A stretch of 64,000 bases of DNA, taken from Clostridiaceae bacterium BL-3. GTDB lineage: Bacteria > Bacillota > Clostridia > Clostridiales > Clostridiaceae. The position numbers and the translations under genes were made by a program. Positions 26,430 through 34,826 of this stretch are shown one piece after another. The stretch spans positions 930,001 to 994,000 of the forward strand of contig CADDXC010000001.1 in the NCBI GenBank assembly GCA_902809985.1, given 5' to 3'. Each line of letters opens with the position of its first letter. Positions within the stretch are counted from its first letter, which is position 1. The notes below the pieces were generated by a model. That model was not told the DNA's origin. It saw only the letters and a program-made list of their open reading frames with translations, and made no database searches.

Positions 26430-27620
26430 TTGAAAGATTTTGGAGAGAAAAAGAAGTTTGTTTTAAGTAAATCACTGGTTTTGCTGATGGCAGTTGCCTG
26501 CGGAGTCTGTGTTGCAAATTTGTACTATATTCAACCACTTGAATCACAGATTGCGGGTGCCTTTTCCGTATCACAGAGTTCGGCAGGAATAGCAGCTACA
26601 GTCACTCAGATTGGATATGCCCTTGGACTTTTATTTATAGTGCCCCTGGGAGATATGTGCGAAAGACGTTCACTTATACTGCGAATGTTGGTTTTGGTAG
26701 TTTTATCCCTGATTGTAACTGCATTTTCACAAAATTATTTTGTCATGCTTTTATCCATGTTTGCAATAGGTCTTACCACCATTGTTCCGCAGATTATTGT
26801 TCCCTATGCTGCTCACCTTTCACCGGAAGGTCAGGAGGGCAAGATTATAGGAAATGTTATGAGCGGTCTTCTTATTGGAATTTTGCTCTCACGTACCTTT
26901 AGCGGGGTAATAGGTTCAATTTTAAATTGGAGAGCTGTATATATTTTCGGTGCATTTTTTATTGCACTGCTGTTTGCTTTTATTTTAGGGCTTTTTCCTA
27001 AAGATAAGCCGTCAAATGTAATTCCTTATAAGGAGCTTTTAAGGTCCATTCCGGATTTGATAAAAAATCAGGTTTCTCTGAGGGAATCAGCAGTGAATGG
27101 TTTCTTTATGTTTGGTTCCTTCAGTATATTCTGGACTTCACTTATATTTTTGCTTGAGACACCGGTTTATAATATGGGTACCAGAGAAGCGGGGTTATTT
27201 GGTCTCTTTGGAGTTGCCGGTGCGTTGGCAGCACCACTTATTGGCAAGGCAGCTGACAGGAAAAGTCCCAGGTTTACTGTAGGGGTGGGAGTAATATTTT
27301 CTACTGCTGCTTATGTATGTTTTATCTTCTTTGGATATCATATTATTGGTCTTATGTTAGGTGCAGTTATTCTTGATCTTGGAAATCAGTGCGGGCAGGT
27401 ATCAAATCAGGCGAGAGTACAACTTCTGGGGGACAAGGTTCGCAGCCGTAATAATACCGTATTTATGTTTTCCTATTTTATAGGAGGTGCAGCAGGCTCT
27501 TTCCTTGGTACTCTCTTCTGGCAGAATTTTGGCTGGCAGGGTGTCTGCACAATCGGATTTATTTTTCAAGCGCTAGCTGTTATTGCTCATTTTATAATTT
27601 ATAGAAGAAGAGGAAATTAA
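26430..27620 (+). CDS. MFS efflux transporter (DHA1, AraJ/YwfA-like)
   Basis: A 396-residue, 12-helix exporter. The TM1 segment VANLYYIQPLESQIAGAF and motif A loop PLGDMCERRSLI are typical of the NLYY-type efflux subfamily. The TTG at 26430 is chosen because GAGGAGAG lies 9 nt upstream; a TTG at 26412 overlaps that site. It follows the MarR gene and its operator. Probably multidrug or solvent efflux. Confidence 0.87.
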   Translation: MKDFGEKKKFVLSKSLVLLMAVACGVCVANLYYIQPLESQIAGAFSVSQSSAGIAATVTQIGYALGLLFIVPLGDMCERRSLILRMLVLVVLSLIVTAFSQNYFVMLLSMFAIGLTTIVPQIIVPYAAHLSPEGQEGKIIGNVMSGLLIGILLSRTFSGVIGSILNWRAVYIFGAFFIALLFAFILGLFPKDKPSNVIPYKELLRSIPDLIKNQVSLRESAVNGFFMFGSFSIFWTSLIFLLETPVYNMGTREAGLFGLFGVAGALAAPLIGKAADRKSPRFTVGVGVIFSTAAYVCFIFFGYHIIGLMLGAVILDLGNQCGQVSNQARVQLLGDKVRSRNNTVFMFSYFIGGAAGSFLGTLFWQNFGWQGVCTIGFIFQALAVIAHFIIYRRRGN

Positions 27621-27782
27621 TCAATTTTAACAAAAAGGGCGTAATTCTCCTATCTTGTATAAGTGGGAGATGAATAGTCCTTGTTATTTTAGGTTCGATG
27701 CCTAAAATAATAACTACTTGACGAATTATTATATATGATGTATTCTAAAATCAGTGGTAAATATATAAATGAGGTAAAATAA

Positions 27783-28181
27783 ATGGATTTAGATACAAAT
27801 AATCATTCAGTATTTTTGCTAAATTATCATTTGGTATTGGTTGTTAAATATAGGAGAAAAGTAATAAATGATAAAATATCAAATAGGCTAAAGGGAATAT
27901 TTGAGTATATATGCCCTAAATACAATATTACTTTATGCGAATGGAATCATGATAAAGACCATGTACACCTTTTGTTTAGAGGCTCACCAAATACAAATAT
28001 ATCAAAATTTATAAATGCTTATAAGAGTGCCGGCAGCAGACTTATAAAAAAGGAGTTCCCATCGATAAAAAAACAATTATGGAAAGAGTACTTCTGGAGT
28101 AAAAGTTATTGCCTTATAACAACTGGTGGTGTTCCAATTGATATAGTTAAGGAGTACATTGAAAATCAAGGAATGAAATGA
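27783..28181 (+). CDS. tnpA: IS200/IS605 transposase TnpA (Y1 HUH family)
   Basis: A 132-residue single-strand transposase. The HUH metal site is H60-V-H62 in DKDHVHLLF, and the nucleophile is probably Y125 in KEYIENQG near the C-terminus. Length and both motifs are intact, so it could be active. It is followed 9 bp later by tnpB. Confidence 0.93.
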   Translation: MDLDTNNHSVFLLNYHLVLVVKYRRKVINDKISNRLKGIFEYICPKYNITLCEWNHDKDHVHLLFRGSPNTNISKFINAYKSAGSRLIKKEFPSIKKQLWKEYFWSKSYCLITTGGVPIDIVKEYIENQGMK

Positions 28182-28190
28182 GGTGAAAAT

Positions 28191-29279
28191 ATGTTAAAAG
28201 CTTATAAATACAGGATTTACCCGAACAAAGAACAAAAATTGTATTTTGCTGGAACTTTTGGCTGTGTCAGATTTATATATAACAAAATGCTGGCTGATAG
28301 AATTAAATCATACAAGGAAAACAAAGATTCGGATATTAAAAAGATTAAGTATCCTACCCCGGCACAGTATAAAAAAGAATTTGAATGGCTTAAAGAAGTT
28401 GACAGTCTTGCTCTGGCAAATGCTCAAATGGATCTAAATAAAGCATATAAAAATTTCTTTAGAGATAAATCAATAGGTTTCCCTAAATTCAAAAGTAAGA
28501 AAAGTAACTATAACAGTTATACAACCAATAATCAAAATGGAACAGTTTATATCAAAGATGAACATATTAAATTACCTAAATTAAAATCCATGATAAAGAT
28601 AAAACAGCATAGGGAATTCAACGGAATAATTAAATCATGTACTATATCACAGGTTCCGAGTGGTAAATATTTTATATCTATACTGGTTAATTGTGAGATT
28701 AAAAAGCTGCCTGAAGTAAGTAAAAAAATAGGAATAGATATGGGGCTAAAAGAATTTGCAATATGTTCAGATGGATATAGAGAGGCCAACCCAAAATATC
28801 TGACAAAATCAGAGAGAAGGCTTGTCAAACTTCAAAGGGACCTGTCAAGGAAGAAAAAAGGCAGTAATAACAGAAAAAAAGCTAGGTTAAAATTATCTAA
28901 ATTACACGAGAAGATAGTGAATCAAAGGGCAGATTTCTTAAATAAGTTATCAATAAAACTAATCAGAGAAAACCAATCTATAGTTATTGAGGACTTAAAA
29001 GTTAAAAATATGCAGCAGAATCACAGGCTGGCAAAGGCAATAAGCGAAGCAAGCTGGAGTGAATTCAGAAGAATGCTGGAATACAAGGCTGGATGGTATG
29101 GCAGAAAAATAATAGTGGCACCCGGTAATTATGCAAGTAGTCAATTATGTTCAGTTTGTGGATACAAGAATAGAGAAGTAAAAAATCTTGCACTCAGGGA
29201 ATGGATTTGCCCTAAGTGCGGCACACACCATGACAGGGATATAAACGCCAGTAAAAATCTGCTGAAATTAGCCATATAA
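28191..29279 (+). CDS. tnpB: RNA-guided nuclease TnpB of the IS605 element
   Basis: A 362-residue TnpB. RuvC active-site residues are visible: D183 (GIDMGLKEF), E267 ([10 protein letters not shown]) and the Asp of [10 protein letters not shown] (about 348-350). A zinc finger has C-x2-C (CSVCGY, about 320) and C-x2-C (CPKCGT, about 340). The N-terminal helix-turn domain ([12 protein letters not shown]) is present. All key residues are intact. TnpB cuts DNA matching the right-flank guide carried on the omega RNA, promoting retention of the element at its site. GAGGTGA precedes the ATG. Confidence 0.94.
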   Translation: MLKAYKYRIYPNKEQKLYFAGTFGCVRFIYNKMLADRIKSYKENKDSDIKKIKYPTPAQYKKEFEWLKEVDSLALANAQMDLNKAYKNFFRDKSIGFPKFKSKKSNYNSYTTNNQNGTVYIKDEHIKLPKLKSMIKIKQHREFNGIIKSCTISQVPSGKYFISILVNCEIKKLPEVSKKIGIDMGLKEFAICSDGYREANPKYLTKSERRLVKLQRDLSRKKKGSNNRKKARLKLSKLHEKIVNQRADFLNKLSIKLIRENQSIVIEDLKVKNMQQNHRLAKAISEASWSEFRRMLEYKAGWYGRKIIVAPGNYASSQLCSVCGYKNREVKNLALREWICPKCGTHHDRDINASKNLLKLAI

Positions 29280-29400
29280 TTTTGGTAATACACTGAGGTT
29301 GGTTCGACCTTTAGAGCTTAGGTAAACTTGTTCCATTAGGAATATTGACTAAGAAGCCATCCACTTCTATAAGTGGTGGTAGTTCACATACAAATAATAA
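29270..29400 (+). ncRNA. Probable omega (right-end) RNA of TnpB
   Basis: The span from the end of tnpB to the right end contains nested stems (AGGT-tggttcg-ACCT at about 29297; the CCACTT/AAGTGG hairpin at 29361) and continues into flanking DNA from about 29388, which would supply the guide. Position and folds follow known IS605 elements; exact boundaries are inferred. Confidence 0.5.
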
Positions 29401-30566
29401 ATCAAAAATGCACTGATATCGCAGATTAAAATAAGTGCAGACATAGGAAGATAAGTATAATTTCCGCCTATTCCCACTAACGGTGAAAGTATTCCACCGA
29501 CTAGGTTCATGAAAAGTCCTAATATAGCAGAAGCGCTTCCAGCTGATTTTTTTTGGTTTTGCATGGCCAGTGAAAAGGCAGCTGTGTTTACAATTCCTAC
29601 TGTGGACACTATAAAAAACAGTGGAATAGTTACCAATAATAAATATTTTGGCAAAAATGAGCTGATAAATAGAGCTGTACTTCCAAAGGCAGCAATGGAA
29701 ATACCAATTTTCAACAGTAAATTTTCTCCCAGCTTTTCAGCAAGTTTACCTGTAATTTGCGACATCAATACAATTCCAAGACCATTTGTTGCAAATACTA
29801 GACTAAAATCCTGAGCAGACAGTCCGAATATATTCTGAAGTACAAAGGAAGAGCCGGAAATATAACAGAACATTGCCCCCGTGATCAAACCTTGTATAAG
29901 GGCATAACTTATAAAAATTCTATCGCTGACCAATGATTTAATTACAGTAAGAGTATTCTTGTATTTATTTTCCCTTGAAAGATCAGCTGCCAGTGTCTCT
30001 TTAAAGTAGAAAAGTACTGCTAAAAATAAAATTATACCGATAATGCCAAGGACTATAAATACTCCTTTCCAGGTGGTAAATTTTAAAATGATCCCCCCAA
30101 AAACAGGTGATAAAATTGGGAATATACCATTTACTGCCATGAGTAATGAGAAGAATTTTGTAAGTTCTGTACCATCGTAGAGATCTTTGGCGATGGCTCT
30201 AGAAATTACAAGACCTGCTGCACCTGATATTCCCTGAATAAATCTTAAAATGATAAGCACCCAGATTGAAGTGACAGAGGAACATAAAAAAGAAATAATT
30301 GTAAAAATAATGAGTCCCACCAGAAGGGGCTTTTTTCGACCATGTTTGTCACTATAAGGACCAACTATAAGTTGACCTACTGCAAGCCCTATTAAGCAAG
30401 TTGTTATGCTCATCTGTGTGAGAGAAGTAGTTGTATGCATTTGCCTCTCAATTAGTGGAAGTGAAGGGAGGTACATATCCATAGAAAGAGGGCCGAAGGC
30501 TCCTAATGTTCCCAGTAAGAAAATAAGACCTATAGATGGTTTACTACTATTTGTTCTAGATATCAA
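29367..30566 (-). CDS. Bcr/CflA-family MFS efflux gene with IS-derived C-terminus
   Basis: A 399-residue, 12-helix drug exporter with the family signature GPLSMDMYLPSLPLIE in TM1 and GPYSDKHGRKKPLL in the TM2-3 loop. The TTG start at 30566 has AGGAGG 8 nt upstream. The final residues VNYHHL and the stop codon are read through the antisense of the IS605 right-end hairpin (29367-29387), so the insertion replaced the original tail. Because only the tail after the last helix is changed, activity may survive. A 27-bp palindrome lies upstream at 30613. Confidence 0.9.
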   Translation of the reverse strand: MISRTNSSKPSIGLIFLLGTLGAFGPLSMDMYLPSLPLIERQMHTTTSLTQMSITTCLIGLAVGQLIVGPYSDKHGRKKPLLVGLIIFTIISFLCSSVTSIWVLIILRFIQGISGAAGLVISRAIAKDLYDGTELTKFFSLLMAVNGIFPILSPVFGGIILKFTTWKGVFIVLGIIGIILFLAVLFYFKETLAADLSRENKYKNTLTVIKSLVSDRIFISYALIQGLITGAMFCYISGSSFVLQNIFGLSAQDFSLVFATNGLGIVLMSQITGKLAEKLGENLLLKIGISIAAFGSTALFISSFLPKYLLLVTIPLFFIVSTVGIVNTAAFSLAMQNQKKSAGSASAILGLFMNLVGGILSPLVGIGGNYTYLPMSALILICDISAFLIYYLYVNYHHL

Positions 30567-30612
30567 TTGATTTTCCTCCTACAGTTTTTATAAATGTTAA
30601 TCATTGTTACAT

Positions 30613-30639
30613 ATTCATTACAGTTGTGCTGTAATGAAT
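30613..30639 (-). promoter_or_regulatory. 27-bp palindrome upstream of the Bcr-type gene
   Basis: Perfect 11-bp arms ATTCATTACAG and CTGTAATGAAT around TTGTG. It lies 47-73 bp before the TTG start, in the position of an operator; no T-tract, so not a normal terminator of the upstream gene. The binding protein is unknown. Confidence 0.5.
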
Positions 30640-30674
30640 GAAAGTGAGTAATTTAATCCAATTGAAATTTATAC

Positions 30675-32111
30675 CTAGCTGACGGATTGGGAATTCCAGT
30701 TAGGTGCAGGTCCCCTCAAATATGATATCAAAGCTGCAAAAAGGCTGAAGAAAAACGAGATTGTAAAGGCTGTTCTAAGACCCCTTATAAATTGGTTTGA
30801 TGCAATACTGGCAGAGGAAACATGAGAATGTACAAAAAGAGACTGCATTGCGTCAGGAGGTATGCTTGTAGAAATTATAGCCATGGATATGGCAATGCTC
30901 AGAACCATTCCTGCATTATTAAACATAGTTCTTACTCCTGCGGCTATTCCTCTTTTATCAGCCGGGACATTTGACATTATTGCACTGGTATTTGGAGAAA
31001 AAAACATTCCGGATCCGATTCCAGTAATTATCATACAGAGTACCAAAGTTCCCATGGAAGAAGTTGTACTTATTTTCATAAACCCAATTAGACCAAGAGC
31101 AGATACCAGGAGGCCTGCAGAACTCAGTATCCTTGCGCCGTATTTGTCGCAGATCCAGCCGCTTACAGGTGAAACAGCCATCATTGCAATTGCAAAAGGG
31201 GATAGAAGTATACCTGCCGTTATTGGATCAATTCCCTTGTCTCCTTCAAAATAAAATATTAGGAGAAATGTTACGGCACCTCTGGCAATACCATTTAAAA
31301 GTGTGCTTGCATATGCAAAGGCAAGAAGTCTTGTTTTTAAGAGTCTCATATCCAGCATGGGGTACTCTTTGTGATTTTCAATATAGATAAATGCGGCTAT
31401 AAGTAACATGGCAATTGAAAACAGCAGTATTACAGGCTTATTCAGCCATTTTGTAAATCCTCCAACTGTAAGGGCAAGCAAAAGAGAAAGTAATCCAAAA
31501 GTAAAAGTAAATGTACCACTGAAGTCAAATTTTTCATCAACATTAGTATCCTTCATTTCTCTAAGGGATACTGCAGCCCAAAAAGTTCCGAAAATACCTA
31601 TGGGAATGTTGATGTAAAAAATATTTCTCCAGCCGAAATTTATTAGAAATCCTCCTAGAATTGGTCCTATAACTGCGGCAACGCTTACCACCATTGAATT
31701 TACTCCAAGGGCTTTTCCAAGTTCTCCTTTAGGAAAAGCATCTGTTATTATAGCGGTGCTGTTTGCAATCATGAGAGAAGCACCTACAGATTGTACCATT
31801 CTAAATATCAAAAGTTCAGTTCCAGTTGAAGACAGTGCGCAGAACAATGATGCTATGGTAAATAGGGAAAAGCCAGAAACATATAATTTTTTTCTGCCGA
31901 ACATATCTGCTATTCTTCCAATAGAAGGTACTAAGATAGTCAACGAAAACATATATCCCATTATTGTCCACATTATTATGCCCATGCCTGCATTTAAATC
32001 CTTCATAATCACAGGCAGGGCAATCATGAGGGTACTTGCGCTTAACACAGAAAAAAGAGCTCCTATTGTGGTGCATGAAAGAGCAATCCATTTGTAACCT
32101 GGTTTATTCAT
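30675..32111 (-). CDS. MFS drug exporter, DHA2 family
   Basis: A 478-residue protein with about 14 helices. Motifs: TM1 region LSASTLMIALPVIMKDL, the loop GRIADMFGRKKLYVSGF, and GPILGGFLINFGWRNIFYIN. Probably a proton-coupled multidrug exporter. The MerR gene is 35 bp upstream on the same strand, so the two are likely one operon. AT-rich, unlike the DHA2 exporter at 18 kb; the two are not recent duplicates. Confidence 0.9.
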   Translation of the reverse strand: MNKPGYKWIALSCTTIGALFSVLSASTLMIALPVIMKDLNAGMGIIMWTIMGYMFSLTILVPSIGRIADMFGRKKLYVSGFSLFTIASLFCALSSTGTELLIFRMVQSVGASLMIANSTAIITDAFPKGELGKALGVNSMVVSVAAVIGPILGGFLINFGWRNIFYINIPIGIFGTFWAAVSLREMKDTNVDEKFDFSGTFTFTFGLLSLLLALTVGGFTKWLNKPVILLFSIAMLLIAAFIYIENHKEYPMLDMRLLKTRLLAFAYASTLLNGIARGAVTFLLIFYFEGDKGIDPITAGILLSPFAIAMMAVSPVSGWICDKYGARILSSAGLLVSALGLIGFMKISTTSSMGTLVLCMIITGIGSGMFFSPNTSAIMSNVPADKRGIAAGVRTMFNNAGMVLSIAISMAIISTSIPPDAMQSLFVHSHVSSASIASNQFIRGLRTAFTISFFFSLFAALISYLRGPAPNWNSQSVS

Positions 32112-32146
32112 TTTATGTCATCTCCTGTCTTATAATTGAAAATAAA

Positions 32147-32569
32147 TCATACATTGTATGTACTGCTGTCTAATTTCTGTAATTTTTCAAGCAGATCGCA
32201 GCATCTTTTTTTTATTCTCTCCAGAGATTTTTCTTTATTTTCTATGGAACTTATCTGAGTTTTTATTTTTTTAATATATTTTTGAATTTCATCCGTATCT
32301 TTGCTGCTGTCATTTTCAAGCATTTCAGATACGGATTTTTTAATCATCATAAAATTTTTTATATCTTTCAGGGAAAAGCCCAGAGTGTTTTTTAGATCTT
32401 TAATTCTTTCAATTTTCATTATGTCTTCTTCTGTGTACAATCTGTAACCACAGTTGCTCCGTTTTGGTATGACAAGCTTCATATCTTCATAGTACCTGAG
32501 AGTTCTTTTGGTCAAATTGGTTTTTAGAGCTACTTCTTCAATCTTATAGTTATCTTTATAAGTGATAAT
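32147..32569 (-). CDS. MerR-family regulator with non-standard start codon
   Basis: A MerR winged-helix regulator of about 140 residues. The helix-turn-helix reads YKIEEVALKTNLTKRTLRYY, followed by the wing SNCGYRLYTEEDI and a C-terminal dimerisation coil. The first recognition helix is encoded upstream of the first TTG (32515), and no ATG, GTG or TTG lies between that TTG and the in-frame stop at about 32580. An AGGAAGG site (32574-32580) is followed by ATT at 32569 and ATC at 32566, so translation probably begins at one of these rare codons. Coordinates use ATT. Cotranscribed with the exporter gene. Confidence 0.75.
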   Translation of the reverse strand: MITYKDNYKIEEVALKTNLTKRTLRYYEDMKLVIPKRSNCGYRLYTEEDIMKIERIKDLKNTLGFSLKDIKNFMMIKKSVSEMLENDSSKDTDEIQKYIKKIKTQISSIENKEKSLERIKKRCCDLLEKLQKLDSSTYNV

Positions 32570-32599
32570 ATCGCCTTCCTAATATTTATTTCGATGCTG

Positions 32600-32640
32600 C
32601 TTAAGTAAACTCCATTTGAATCTAAAAATCACTTGATTTA
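32600..32640 (-). repeat. Dispersed intergenic repeat, copy 3
   Basis: Read on the minus strand: TAAATCAAGTGATTTTTAG, then ATTCAAATGGAGTTTACTTA. It lies in the leader of the merR-exporter operon. Confidence 0.7.
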
Positions 32641-32665
32641 GAATATATTTACATGATAAAAATAA

Positions 32666-32694
32666 ATTATACTACTGATAAACGTTAACGTCAA
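32666..32694 (-). promoter_or_regulatory. merR-exporter operon promoter with palindrome
   Basis: On the minus strand, TTGACG and TATAAT are 17 bp apart. The -35 region overlaps the palindrome ACGTTAACGT (32682-32691), of the kind bound by MerR proteins. The remainder of the 281-bp gap up to the next plus-strand gene is AT-rich leader. Confidence 0.55.
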
Positions 32695-32850
32695 GGTAAT
32701 GAATTTACAGATTTACAGCGGCTGAGGGCAGCTATAGTATTGTATGGTGCTGCTATCTAATGGAATATGGTCTTGCTGAAAAATCTGATATAATATGAAA
32801 GTGAAGTGTATAAAATGCTATAGATTGATATTGATAATGAAAGGATAGGT

Positions 32851-33342
32851 GTGGATATGGGGTATGAAAGTATCGATAGGAATGCTATTAAAACCTGGAT
32901 CATTGGAAGAACAATAGTGAGTATCATAATTTTTACCATATATATTTTGATTAAATATCTACTTATTGTTCCAAGGTTCAACTATATATTAATGGTTAAT
33001 TATTTAATAAATATATTGGAATTTATCATAATTTTATTTTCCATAATGGAAAGTTTTGTATGGCCGTTTTTAGAATATCAGCAATGGAAATATGGTATAT
33101 TTGAAGACAAAATTGAACTGATAAGGGGAATTATAGTCAGAAAAAAGACGATAATTCCTATTTCAAGAATCCAAAATTTAAAGATAGAGCAGGGGCCCAT
33201 TCAGAGAATTTACAAAATAACTTCTGTAAATATTATAACTGCAGGTGGCTGCCACGAAATACCTGCAATACCAGTTGAAGAGGCAGAAGCAATTTCGGAA
33301 AGACTTAAAAGAATTATAGAAATGGGAGAGAGAAATGTATAA
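32851..33342 (+). CDS. Bacterial PH-domain membrane protein (YdbS-like)
   Basis: A 163-residue protein with two N-terminal hydrophobic helices (about 14-70) followed by a bPH2 domain (WKYGIFEDKIELIRGIIVRK, then TIIPISRIQNLKIEQGPIQR and the conserved aromatic/glycine end). This matches YdbS-type DUF304 proteins. Start could be GTG 32851 or ATG 32857; AAGGA serves both. It overlaps the next gene by 8 bp. In Bacillus the YdbS/YdbT pair has been linked to resistance to some antimicrobial peptides; a role here is unproven. Confidence 0.8.
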   Translation: MDMGYESIDRNAIKTWIIGRTIVSIIIFTIYILIKYLLIVPRFNYILMVNYLINILEFIIILFSIMESFVWPFLEYQQWKYGIFEDKIELIRGIIVRKKTIIPISRIQNLKIEQGPIQRIYKITSVNIITAGGCHEIPAIPVEEAEAISERLKRIIEMGERNV

Positions 33343-34732
33343 AGCAGAGAGAAACCATATTTTAAAAATATTTTATGATATGGCAAAATTGATTAAGGAG
33401 TTTATAGGAATTGTAGTTGCAGTAGGTGTCCTGGTTAGCAAAATAGGATTAATGAAGTCCATACTTATAGGGAGCGGGCTGTTTGCTGTGGTTATTTTAT
33501 GTGAATTTCTGATGTGGAGAAAAAATTTTTTTATAATAAGGGAAAGCTCTATATATCATCAGGAGGGGATATTCAATATAAAAAAAGTAGAGATTCCATT
33601 TAAAAGAATTAATACTATAGACGTTTCTCAAAAATTTATAGAGAGGGTTTTCAAGGTTGCCACTATTAAAATTGACACTGGAGATACTTCAAACAAAGGC
33701 AGTGAGTTAAAATTTACTTTAAAAAGAACTAGAACTGATCAGTTGAGAGACATTCTATTGAAGAGAGGAACTATTGATAATGAAAGTCAGGAGAAAAAAC
33801 CATATACCGTAAAACCTAGAGAACTCATTGTATATTCTCTTATATCAAATTCAGTATTGAAGGGAATTGGGATGTTGTTTGTGGCACAGCAATTTTTTGA
33901 CCAATATCTAAAAAATTTTGTTTCTGTAAATACTTCTCTGTATGTGGACGAACTTAAGAGAGAAGATATCTACCATGCCGTATACACCATATCATTTATA
34001 GTATTGGGACTGATATTTATAAGCATGATTTTGTCAATAATATATGTCTTTTTCAAATACTATGATTTTAAGATGTGGTCGAATGGAGACAAAATATACA
34101 TTAAATATGGGGCTGTAAACAGGAAAAGTTACAGTTTTGACAGGGAAAAGATAAAGGGGATCCATATAAAACAGACATTCCTCATGCAGTTTTTTGGATT
34201 TTTTACAATGGAAATTGAAAGTATCGGGTATGGGGATGAAAAGGAAGAAAAAGCTATACTGTATCCAATGTGTACCAATTCTTTAAAAGATCAAATTATT
34301 GAAGATGTGCTGTGTGAATTCAAATATATTGGGGAAATTACAAAACCAAATAAAAATGCAGGTTTTAGATTTTTCTATAAAAAAATTATTTTTTGGGCAG
34401 TTACGGTTCTTATATGTCTTTTTATAAAGCCTGAATTTGCGGTATTTACTTTAATATTGCTATTGCTTCTGATGATTATAGGATATCTTGAATTTAAAAA
34501 TACTGCCTTTGGGACTGATAAAAATTTAATTTACATGGCTTATCACGGCTTCAATAAAACTCAGTCTGTATTGAAAATGACAGCGGTTCAATCGCTTACT
34601 GTGTCTCACACTTATTTTCAACACAGAAGGGGATTCTGTGATTACAGTATTATTTTGTACAGTTCAAATGCTGGCAAAATTTTAAAAGTAAAAAATTTAA
34701 AGAACGGTATTGCAGAAAGAGCTTTTAAATAA
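33335..34732 (+). CDS. Multi-PH-domain membrane protein (YdbT-like)
   Basis: A 465-residue membrane protein with repeated units of paired hydrophobic helices followed by bPH2 domains. The first PH module is near residues 65-145 (FFIIRESSIYHQEG, VEIPFKRINTIDVSQKFIER), a second near 245-335 (KWSNGDKIYIKYGAVNRKSY-like segment), and a third near 390-465. It overlaps the YdbS-like gene and probably forms a complex with it in the membrane. Ends with a short basic tail. Confidence 0.8.
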   Translation: MYKAERNHILKIFYDMAKLIKEFIGIVVAVGVLVSKIGLMKSILIGSGLFAVVILCEFLMWRKNFFIIRESSIYHQEGIFNIKKVEIPFKRINTIDVSQKFIERVFKVATIKIDTGDTSNKGSELKFTLKRTRTDQLRDILLKRGTIDNESQEKKPYTVKPRELIVYSLISNSVLKGIGMLFVAQQFFDQYLKNFVSVNTSLYVDELKREDIYHAVYTISFIVLGLIFISMILSIIYVFFKYYDFKMWSNGDKIYIKYGAVNRKSYSFDREKIKGIHIKQTFLMQFFGFFTMEIESIGYGDEKEEKAILYPMCTNSLKDQIIEDVLCEFKYIGEITKPNKNAGFRFFYKKIIFWAVTVLICLFIKPEFAVFTLILLLLLMIIGYLEFKNTAFGTDKNLIYMAYHGFNKTQSVLKMTAVQSLTVSHTYFQHRRGFCDYSIILYSSNAGKILKVKNLKNGIAERAFK

Positions 34733-34826
34733 AATATGAATTGTAATATAATCTATATAAGATGTAGATGCAATATTTATGTGGCATATAAAGGATATAA
34801 TTTATATGGAAGGAAGATGTAAAATT

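Larger units (their letters stand above)
27640..29387 (+). mobile_element. IS200/IS605-family insertion sequence
   Basis: A complete element with tnpA and tnpB in the same direction and subterminal hairpins instead of terminal inverted repeats. The left-end hairpin lies at about 27643-27675 (ATTCTCC...GGGAGATGAAT with CTT-GTAT-AAG inside). The right-end hairpin lies at 29361-29376 (CCACTT-CTAT-AAGTGG). No target duplication is expected for this family. A further perfect 10-bp stem at 27684-27710 (TTATTTTAGG/CCTAAAATAA) ahead of tnpA may limit its expression. The right end lies inside the terminal codons of the neighbouring bcr-type gene. Ends are approximate to a few bases. Confidence 0.9.

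Noticed and set aside
30862..32097. Several plus-strand frames of 85-130 codons opposite the DHA2 exporter
   Set aside because: Shadows of a strong minus-strand membrane protein; hydrophobic pattern is an antisense by-product.
32661..32760. Extra coding frame between merR and the PH-domain genes
   Set aside because: Short frames without ribosome sites; the region is accounted for by promoters and the repeat copy.
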